Source: Clostridia bacterium
GTDB taxonomy: Bacteria > Bacillota > Clostridia > Oscillospirales > Acutalibacteraceae
Reading direction: 5' to 3'
Length of the DNA: 29,750 bases
Assembly (NCBI GenBank): GCA_024404065.1
Contig: JAKSQR010000003.1
Span: 1-29,750, forward strand
Part shown: positions 1 to 6,540 of the stretch, in pieces
Numbering within the stretch: the stretch's first letter is position 1
Layout: every line of letters begins with the position of its first letter
Notes under the pieces: model-generated
What the model was told of the DNA's origin: nothing
Databases searched by the model: none
The model's input: only the letters and a program-made list of their open reading frames with translations
Translations under genes and position numbers: made by a program

Positions 1-101
1 CCATCTATACGGGCATTTACAGGGTAACCACCACAAACGTGAATATCGGATGCTCTGGCTGCTAATGCATCACGAACTATATCGTCAAAATTATGTCTCA
101 T
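1..101 (-). CDS. pilT: Type IV pilus retraction ATPase PilT, N-terminal fragment (cut by window edge)
   Basis: Only the first 33 or so residues are in the window; the gene runs off the left edge. The translation begins MRHNFDDIVRDALAARASD and contains ASDIHV followed by a G-x-P-V-x-x-R-x-DG pattern. This is the hallmark N-terminal PAS-like segment of PilT-type secretion ATPases, which depolymerise pilin for twitching motility. The start is the ATG ending at 101, with an AAAGAGG ribosome binding site about 7 nt upstream. The catalytic Walker motifs lie outside the window, so the PilT-versus-PilB-like call rests on the short N-terminus, which lacks the extra GspE N domain seen in the nearby pilB. 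A pilus ATPase call is well supported; the exact paralogue is less certain. Confidence 0.75.
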   Translation of the reverse strand, partial: MRHNFDDIVRDALAARASDIHVCGGYPVNARID

Positions 102-134
102 AATAAGGCCTCTTTATATAATAAAATTAGAGCT

Positions 135-200
135 TACAATAGGTGCAATTTGGGTATATTACTTTATACTATAATCCTATTGTATGATAATAATATACCC
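135..200. repeat. Two interleaved perfect inverted repeats at the pilT promoter
   Basis: Arm pair A is TACAATAGG (135-143) with CCTATTGTA (176-184), a 9-bp perfect inverted repeat. Arm pair B is GGGTATATTA (152-161) with TAATATACCC (191-200), a 10-bp perfect inverted repeat. The order A-B-A'-B' is that of a pseudoknot if all arms are transcribed. However, B' overlaps the proposed -10 box, so DNA operator sites are equally possible. Confidence 0.5.
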
Positions 201-218
201 TGCCCCCAAAAATTGCAA
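190..218 (-). promoter_or_regulatory. Putative sigma-A promoter for pilT
   Basis: On the minus strand TTGCAA (213-218) is followed after 17 nt by TATTAT (190-195). It reads toward pilT with a leader of about 80 nt. The spacer is G-rich in the middle, which is unusual in this AT-rich region. One arm of an inverted repeat (191-200) covers the -10 box. Confidence 0.5.
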
Positions 219-390
219 TATTTTTTTAGATTTTGACCAAAAATTTTACCATTTAAGCAGTTTTGTCCGTATTTTTTAGGTAAATGTGACAAATTACGCA
301 ATGCTGTTACATATATATTGATGAATTTAAGATTCAGACACAATTTACATACAGTATTTCCAATCATATTTTATAATTTAAAACTCAAAT

Positions 391-426
391 AAAACTAAAA
401 TCTCCCCCTTTTTGCAAAGAGGGAGA
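391..426 (-). terminator. Terminator-like hairpin after the DUF6056-like gene
   Basis: On the minus strand TCTCCCTCTT, a short loop and AAGGGGGAGA form a ten-position stem with one mismatch, followed by TTTTAGTTTT. It begins 20 bases beyond the stop codon of the 446-1924 gene. Its arms are identical, mismatch included, to those of the hairpin at 9113-9139. Confidence 0.7.
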
Positions 427-445
427 CATTGTCGCACAGTTTTTA

Positions 446-1924
446 TCAAGTTAAATCTTTTTGCTCAAAATCAAAATCTTGGATAATAGTCACATCATCA
501 CCCAGATTGTAGTAAGCTTTAAATTTAGGAATATTAATACCATCCAGTTCCTCGTACCATACATATTCAGAATTTGGACAATTTTCAAAATGCACTGTAT
601 TTCCTTTTTTTAGTTGTTCATATAACGAAAGTTCCCTATCGACCATGTAATTGTGAACAGGCAAATATTTACAAGTAAAAAAAGCCATAATCGCAATCAT
701 AAGCATCGCAGAACAAATATGGATTGATCTCACATTTTTATCAGGGATTTTCAACAAATCCAAAGCATATTTAATTAAAATACTTGTTAAACATACAAGG
801 AGAACATATGAGGTAAAAAGACATCTTGGTCCAATAGGATTGACTACCAATAAAGGAGCCATAGATATTGGTACACCTAACAACAGTAATAATACTTTAT
901 TTCTCTCACTTACAGGTTCTACACACCAAATAACAAGCAATGCTACTGAAACAAAAAGCAGACCAATTACTATTGTGTTTACAACCAAATACGTAAGCTC
1001 ACTTAAATCAAAATCAAACGCATCAATACCAACGATAGTTATGTAAAGCAATACATTTAAAGCATTAAGTGCAATTAAAGGTATTCTATTTGATTTTTTT
1101 GATTCATAGACAGAAATTATCACTAAAGATACAATCAATACAACGAACACTACCGAATTATATTGAATAAAATGTTTGATTATCAAGCTAAGATTTATGT
1201 TAATGCTTTTAAAAATATCATTTAGATTAAAAATTTTTCTATAATCGTCCTCAGACTTAATTATTCTTATGTAAGCCGTATTACTGAACATCAGCAGAAA
1301 GCCTATTAGTGTACCTATAAAATAATATATTGAGCATACAACATTTTTTTTATTAATCACACAAATGAGCAGTGCAAAAAAAGCAAAGCACATACAAAAT
1401 ATCGTAATATTTTCAATAAACAGAGTTGAGCAAAAGCCCAAGAAAAACAGCAATATTTTTCCAGTATATTCAGCGCCATTAGAACTTTTGATTTTTAAAA
1501 ATAATTCAAAAATTAAAAGGACCAATAAGGCAGGCGGTATATAATTTGAAAAGCCTGAAGTCCATACAACAGTTTGTATAAATATTGCTCTATTCATTAC
1601 AAAAATCAATACAAATGGAATAAAATAGCAATAATCATTCAGTCTTGCTATTTTGGCAATTCGATCACATATCAACAGTACTATTACAGGGACAATAATT
1701 ATTCTCAAGAATTTAATTCTGGTTAAAACTAAAACTATAATATTCCCTAAATAACGACCATTATATCCACTAAAATGATCCTTTAGTCTCTCAATGCCGA
1801 TATAACTACCCCAATCGTAATCGTCACCGCTAAACGGAAATAAATAAGCCAAGTAAACAAAAGTCAGAAAAAGCAACAAAAACAAAGCTATATTTAATTT
1901 GTGCAAATCAATTTTTTGCTTCAT
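446..1924 (-). CDS. Polytopic membrane protein, DUF6056-like (possible GT-C-type glycosyltransferase)
   Basis: The 492-aa protein is almost entirely hydrophobic, with roughly a dozen membrane spans. After the first span it carries FSGDDYDWGS and then NGRYLGN. This acidic DD motif in the first outer loop, followed by a conserved NGR-x-LG, is what I associate with DUF6056-type proteins. It also fits the general plan of GT-C enzymes, which use lipid-linked sugars outside the membrane. The function is inferred, not shown. The start ATG at 1924 has AAAGGAG 5 nt upstream and overlaps the end of the YfhO gene by 17 nt, so the two are translationally coupled. Base composition is markedly AT-rich compared with pilB, hinting at a separate origin. 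Confidence 0.75.
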   Translation of the reverse strand: MKQKIDLHKLNIALFLLLFLTFVYLAYLFPFSGDDYDWGSYIGIERLKDHFSGYNGRYLGNIIVLVLTRIKFLRIIIVPVIVLLICDRIAKIARLNDYCYFIPFVLIFVMNRAIFIQTVVWTSGFSNYIPPALLVLLIFELFLKIKSSNGAEYTGKILLFFLGFCSTLFIENITIFCMCFAFFALLICVINKKNVVCSIYYFIGTLIGFLLMFSNTAYIRIIKSEDDYRKIFNLNDIFKSININLSLIIKHFIQYNSVVFVVLIVSLVIISVYESKKSNRIPLIALNALNVLLYITIVGIDAFDFDLSELTYLVVNTIVIGLLFVSVALLVIWCVEPVSERNKVLLLLLGVPISMAPLLVVNPIGPRCLFTSYVLLVCLTSILIKYALDLLKIPDKNVRSIHICSAMLMIAIMAFFTCKYLPVHNYMVDRELSLYEQLKKGNTVHFENCPNSEYVWYEELDGINIPKFKAYYNLGDDVTIIQDFDFEQKDLT

Positions 1925-4550
1925 CTTTTCTCCTTTTTATAGTCATGCAAACCAATACTAACGCCACAATTACAGAAATGTAGAGACCTTCTTTCAATCC
2001 CTTTTGATTATAAGATAGCTCTATTGTATGTTCCCCTTCTGGCAGTTCAAAGCAAAGATATGCATCCTGCACAGCAATGGTATCGACAACTTTTTTATCA
2101 ATTCTAACATTCCAGCCACTGTCGTAAGGTATTGAAGTCCACATTATTCCAGACTCATCAGCAACAATTGTTCCTTTTATGTTGGTTTCTTCAAAGCTTG
2201 AGATTTCAAGTTGATTCTTCTTAAGCTTTTCATAGCCTTTGTTTAATACTTCGTCATCTATTGAGTAGCAATAAACAACACATTTACAATTCTTTTCTGT
2301 TGTATTGTAGTTGCCAAATGGCAAAGTGACAACAACATCTTCACCCGCCTGAACAACACCTACATCAACTATGAAAGGTTCTATATACGAATACCTTGTG
2401 CCGTTTACATCATAATTGAAATAGTTATTATTTTTTTGTGTTTCAAAATAGACATATGTATGCTTTGCTTCTTTTATTTTGAAGTTAAAATCGATTGATC
2501 TACTTTTTCCGTATTCATCTGATATAGAATAAACACCATTGCTATATTCTAAATTTTTGTCGTATTCAACTTCGTTTTCAATAAACAGGCCACTTTCACC
2601 TGTAACACTTTCAAACCAATTGTTTTGTGTAACAAATGGATTATAATCATCAGTCTCCCATTTCATTATATTTTTATCAGCATTAAAGCCTAATGATAAA
2701 AAATAATTGTTTTCCCATGCTTGTAGACTGCCACTTTTCTCAGAAATGGAGTAGTACTCATTTGCACAATCACCATTTTGAGAAACAACATACCTGATTG
2801 CATGCATCATATTATAAACTGGTGTTTGCCAATTATAAGCATAACAGTTTCTTTCGTTGTTTTCTTCACCAAGTTTATCCTGAATTTGCGTCATGTTGTA
2901 ATATGCCATAGAAGAAAAAATAGTAGTACCATTATAACCCATAAGAGCTGGCTTCATAAAACAATCATTATTATCGTTTGAATCCATACGATAAAATTGA
3001 CCATTCAACTTGTCTAATTTTTCGTTAAGCTTGTTATATTCAGCCACAGAACCATACAAAACAGCTTTTTCATTAAACAATCCATCATAAAATCCAGTAT
3101 TTGTAAAGCATAATTCAACTATAATCAGACTAAATGTTAATAACATACAAAACGATTCTTGAAGTTTATTAGTGCGCATAAGCAAAATCATAATGCAAGT
3201 TATTATTCCAAATGTAACACCAACTATAAAAGTACTTGTACCAAATTTACCAACTTCGTAAAACTTACCAACTATTATTAAAATAAAAGGAACAGCCAAA
3301 GACACGATTATACTAATCCAATTGCTTTTTTGAATTGTGTTTATTGCTCTAAAAGACAAAACAAGGAGCAAAAATACATATAAAAACGAGAATCTTTCAG
3401 GTAAATCATTAGGAAAATGTAGACCGTGCCATACATAATCTAAAATATTTATGGAGAAACTAAAATAAAATAATAAAAGGGTTACTAAACTGATGATTTT
3501 TTCCTTTAATCTAATTTCCTTAGATAAAAAATATAAGGGAATCATTACCAAAGTTATAACGCCACAATACACATTTGGCACTCTGTTATAATCGCCAATT
3601 CTAATAGATGGGCTGATTGCAGGCAAATGCGTTATCAAATACTCAAAAACGCCAAAATATGATTTTATTTCTTTAGGAAAAGAACCAGATGTTGCGGAAC
3701 AATTTTTTAAAATTACAAATGTTGGAACAAGTGCAAAAGCAACTAAACCTGCAGCTATAATTGAACTGAAGGCAAAGGTAAAACCTCTGTTAATAAACAG
3801 GCTGCCTCTGAGCTTTTCAAAGAGCGTTCGTTTCTCACCAAGTGTGCCGATATGCTCACCTGTATCGGTAACAAAACGGTAATTTGAAAAATAGTAAACA
3901 ATAAACCAGATTACAGAAAAAATACACACCATATATCCCATGTAGTAATTGGTAAGCAGGGTGAGGGCCAATGTAATTATATACAAAAGTGGCTTTTTAT
4001 CTTTAATCAGTTTTTCTATACCAAGTACCACAAGAGGTAAAAGATAGAGGGCATCCAGCCACATTACATTCCAGTAATAAGCCACAAACCAGGCGCTTTG
4101 GGCATAGAGCACGCCAAAAGCTGCTGTAAATAAATTATGATTATTTTGACTTTTTTTGAGGTAATAGGCAAAGGTGCCCGCGGCAAGTGAAGCCTTGGAA
4201 ACTACCATCATACTTATTGCTTCGGCAATATAATTTCTGCCAGCTATGAGTATGTAAACTAAAAATGGACTTGAGAGGTAATTATAAAAATTACCAAGGA
4301 AGGGCCCACCAAGGCCTGTATTCCAGCTATAAACAAGACTTTTATGCTCAGTCAGTCTGTCATAGAGTTCTGTAAATAAGGGCCAATACTGATGTTGTAA
4401 ATCCATTTGGATAATTGTATTTGGACCAAATGGCACCAGTTCTTTATAATAAAACACAAATGCCATTATAAAATCCACAGCCAGCATTGCAGCAATAATG
4501 TAGACATTATCAGCTATGAAATTTTTAAGTTTTACAAGCCTTGCTTTCAT
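1908..4550 (-). CDS. YfhO-family membrane protein (surface glycopolymer glycosylation)
   Basis: This 880-aa protein has an N-terminal region of many membrane spans and a C-terminal extracytoplasmic beta-rich region ending in one more span and a basic tail (KRRKDEAKN). The N-terminal block MDLQHQYWPLF and the following WNTGLGGPFLGNFYNYLSSP are hallmarks of the YfhO family, GT-C-like proteins. In Bacillus subtilis yfhO works with csbB and gtcA in lipoteichoic acid glycosylation. I chose the ATG at 4550 because GGAG lies 6 nt upstream; a TTG four codons earlier would overlap that site. The gene overlaps the DUF6056-like gene downstream. The C-terminal two thirds looks more AT-rich than the first 700 bases. 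Confidence 0.88.
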   Translation of the reverse strand: MKARLVKLKNFIADNVYIIAAMLAVDFIMAFVFYYKELVPFGPNTIIQMDLQHQYWPLFTELYDRLTEHKSLVYSWNTGLGGPFLGNFYNYLSSPFLVYILIAGRNYIAEAISMMVVSKASLAAGTFAYYLKKSQNNHNLFTAAFGVLYAQSAWFVAYYWNVMWLDALYLLPLVVLGIEKLIKDKKPLLYIITLALTLLTNYYMGYMVCIFSVIWFIVYYFSNYRFVTDTGEHIGTLGEKRTLFEKLRGSLFINRGFTFAFSSIIAAGLVAFALVPTFVILKNCSATSGSFPKEIKSYFGVFEYLITHLPAISPSIRIGDYNRVPNVYCGVITLVMIPLYFLSKEIRLKEKIISLVTLLLFYFSFSINILDYVWHGLHFPNDLPERFSFLYVFLLLVLSFRAINTIQKSNWISIIVSLAVPFILIIVGKFYEVGKFGTSTFIVGVTFGIITCIMILLMRTNKLQESFCMLLTFSLIIVELCFTNTGFYDGLFNEKAVLYGSVAEYNKLNEKLDKLNGQFYRMDSNDNNDCFMKPALMGYNGTTIFSSMAYYNMTQIQDKLGEENNERNCYAYNWQTPVYNMMHAIRYVVSQNGDCANEYYSISEKSGSLQAWENNYFLSLGFNADKNIMKWETDDYNPFVTQNNWFESVTGESGLFIENEVEYDKNLEYSNGVYSISDEYGKSRSIDFNFKIKEAKHTYVYFETQKNNNYFNYDVNGTRYSYIEPFIVDVGVVQAGEDVVVTLPFGNYNTTEKNCKCVVYCYSIDDEVLNKGYEKLKKNQLEISSFEETNIKGTIVADESGIMWTSIPYDSGWNVRIDKKVVDTIAVQDAYLCFELPEGEHTIELSYNQKGLKEGLYISVIVALVLVCMTIKRRKDEAKN

Positions 4551-4574
4551 AAAAATCTCCAAAAATTAGTATAT

Positions 4575-4606
4575 CTAAAAATACTCCCCTTGGTGCACAA
4601 GGGGAG
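4575..4606 (-). terminator. Terminator-like hairpin between pilB and the YfhO gene
   Basis: On the minus strand CTCCCCTTG, a five-base loop and CAAGGGGAG form a perfect 9-bp stem followed by TATTTTTAG. It starts 9 bases after the pilB stop and ends 25 bases before the YfhO start. It may end pilB transcription or attenuate read-through into the two membrane genes. Confidence 0.7.
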
Positions 4607-4615
4607 CTTTGTAAC

Positions 4616-6322
4616 TCAGTTCTCGAAGGAAACCTTCATCATTTCCTTCATTGTGGTTGTGCCTTCTATAACGTACTTTGCAGCGGACATTTTAAGGGTA
4701 TTCATACCGTCTGCAACAGCGGCATCTTTAATTTCGTTAGTATGTGCCTGGATGGTTATCATGTGCTTAAGGTTAGGTGAAATCTGCATAATTTCATAAA
4801 CACCAGTTCGGCCATAGAAGCCTGTTTCGTTGCACATGGGGCATCCGCCGGGCTCGTAAATTGTAAGAGGCTCGTTGGGGTCTACGCCAAGGTACTCTTT
4901 CTCATCTACAGTTGCCTCTCTGGGCTTTTTGCAGTGTACGCAAAGCTTACGGACAAGACGCTGTGCGATAATACCTACAAGGGAGTCCGCAAGAAGGAAG
5001 GACTCAAGGCCCATATCAAGCAGACGGGTAACGGTTGCGGCAGCGGAGTTAGTATGGAGGGTGGAAACAACCAAGTGACCTGTGATAGATGCCTGAACAG
5101 CGATGGAGGCAGTCTCAAGGTCTCGGATCTCACCTATCATAATAATATCAGGGTCCTGACGCAAGATAGAACGAAGAGCTGCTGCGAAGGTAAGGCCGGC
5201 CTTATTATTAACCTGAACCTGGTTAAGACCGGAGATGTTAGCTTCAACAGGGTCCTCAACTGTGATAATATTAACGCTCTCGTCATTAAGCTCAGAAAGA
5301 GCTGTGTAAAGAGTAGTAGATTTACCTGAACCTGTAGGGCCTGTAACAAGGATAATGCCGTTGGGGTTTGAGATGATATGGTCAAAGCGGGCAAGCTCCT
5401 CTTCTCTCATACCAAGCTGTGCCTTTGTACGGGTAAGGGCAACGGTAGATGCAATACGCATTACGACCTTTTCGCCGTAGCAGGATGGAAGCATAGATAC
5501 ACGGATATCGTACTCGGAACGGTCAACAACAATTGTGATACGGCCGTCCTGAGGCTTACGCTTCTCAGCAATATCCATATTTGCCATAATCTTAAGACGG
5601 GTAACGATAACGGGCATAAGGGAGATATCGTAGGTCATAACCTTGGTTAAAACACCGTCGATACGGTACCTTACTACAACCTGTGTTTCGTGGGCGTCTA
5701 TATGAATATCGGAAGTACGGCTACGAACTGCCTGCTCAAAAATTGAACGAACAAGCATAACGATAGGAGCGGAGTCAAGCTTTTCGTCTTCCTTCTCCTT
5801 CTCCTCTTCAATCTCAGCACGGCGTGCTTCACGGTCCTTCTGGAACTGCTCAGCAGCGGACATAGCTTCATCTGAGCCGTAGTATTTATCAAGAAGGTGG
5901 TTAATTTCGGACTGAGTTGCAATTCTGGGCTCAATATTGCACTCAGCAATCATCTGGATATCATCCATTGCCTGCATATCAAGGGGATTTGCCATAGCAA
6001 GGATAACTGTGTTTATATCATCCTCAAGGAATGAAATGGGGCAAACGTTGTGCTGACGAAGAATCTGACCCTTTACAAGGCCTACGATTTCGGGGGGAAG
6101 CACAGTTGCACGAAGGCTGATGTAGGGAATGCCAAGCATTTCGCCCTGTGCCTGAGCTACATCCTCAGCGGATGCAAGCTTTTCATCAATAAATATATCT
6201 CTGAGAGGTCTGCCCTCTTTCTCGTTAATAGCTATTGCACGGTCGTACTTTTCCTGTGTGATTTTGCCTGCCTTTAAGAGGATATCACCAAGGTTACTGC
6301 CGTCTCTGGTAAATGCTGCCAT
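4616..6322 (-). CDS. pilB: Type IV pilus assembly ATPase PilB (GspE/PilB family)
   Basis: This 568-aa cytoplasmic hexameric ATPase powers pilin polymerisation. Residues 10-145 match the T2SSE/PilB N-terminal domain. A charged linker (about 163-182) leads to the ATPase core with ASDIHI-type SDIHIDA (204-210), Walker A GPTGSGKST (328-336), an Asp box with Glu around 356-360, Walker B DPDIIMIGE (390-398) and the His box GHLVVSTLHTN (415-425). Two Cys pairs, CVHC (461-464) and CPMC (494-497), form the zinc site typical of PilB/GspE but not PilT. Length is normal. The ATG at 6322 has AAAGGA about 10 nt upstream, and a strong sigma-A promoter lies 46-74 nt upstream. Other pil genes presumably lie beyond the left edge. 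Confidence 0.96.
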   Translation of the reverse strand: MAAFTRDGSNLGDILLKAGKITQEKYDRAIAINEKEGRPLRDIFIDEKLASAEDVAQAQGEMLGIPYISLRATVLPPEIVGLVKGQILRQHNVCPISFLEDDINTVILAMANPLDMQAMDDIQMIAECNIEPRIATQSEINHLLDKYYGSDEAMSAAEQFQKDREARRAEIEEEKEKEDEKLDSAPIVMLVRSIFEQAVRSRTSDIHIDAHETQVVVRYRIDGVLTKVMTYDISLMPVIVTRLKIMANMDIAEKRKPQDGRITIVVDRSEYDIRVSMLPSCYGEKVVMRIASTVALTRTKAQLGMREEELARFDHIISNPNGIILVTGPTGSGKSTTLYTALSELNDESVNIITVEDPVEANISGLNQVQVNNKAGLTFAAALRSILRQDPDIIMIGEIRDLETASIAVQASITGHLVVSTLHTNSAAATVTRLLDMGLESFLLADSLVGIIAQRLVRKLCVHCKKPREATVDEKEYLGVDPNEPLTIYEPGGCPMCNETGFYGRTGVYEIMQISPNLKHMITIQAHTNEIKDAAVADGMNTLKMSAAKYVIEGTTTMKEMMKVSFEN

Positions 6323-6367
6323 AAGTTTAGTTCCTTTCGCTTATAATTATTGCAATTATATAAAAGT

Positions 6368-6396
6368 ATTATCACAAATTTGAAAAATATTGTCAA
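6368..6396 (-). promoter_or_regulatory. Sigma-A promoter for pilB
   Basis: On the minus strand TTGACA (6391-6396) and GATAAT (6368-6373) are separated by exactly 17 nt. The leader before the pilB ATG is about 40 nt. It diverges from the promoter at 6477-6506. Confidence 0.8.
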
Positions 6397-6476
6397 TAAA
6401 AAAATTGCCCAAAAAATCAGGCAAAAAATTGGCAGGGTAAATTTTCTTTATGCATAAATCACCAGATTATATATGA

Positions 6477-6506
6477 TTGACACGCATATAATCATTTTGA
6501 TATAAT
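6477..6506 (+). promoter_or_regulatory. Sigma-A promoter for the GH57/GH38-like gene
   Basis: TTGACA (6477-6482) and a consensus TATAAT (6501-6506) are separated by 18 nt. The ATG at 6541 follows about 28 nt after the expected start site, preceded by AGGAGAG. Confidence 0.82.
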
Positions 6507-6540
6507 TACTGTGTATGTAATTTACATAAGGAGAGAAACT

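Larger units (their letters stand above)
102..445. other. 344-base gap between pilT and the DUF6056-like gene
   Basis: No convincing gene is present. The only longer reading frame (164-367, minus) lacks a ribosome binding site and resembles no family I recognise. The gap holds a likely terminator at 391-426, a putative pilT promoter at 190-218, and two interleaved inverted repeats between 135 and 200. The remainder (219-390) is AT-rich, with no further structure I can support; I looked for c-di-GMP riboswitch signatures and saw none. Confidence 0.6.

Noticed and set aside
164..367. 67-residue minus-strand reading frame between pilT and the DUF6056-like gene
   Set aside because: No ribosome binding site, no recognisable composition or domain, and it overlaps the proposed pilT promoter.
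102..445. Riboswitch (for example c-di-GMP) ahead of pilT
   Set aside because: Pilus genes are often controlled this way, so I looked for the conserved GGUCACGCACAGGGCAAACC-type core on the minus strand; it is absent. The interleaved repeats match no class I know.
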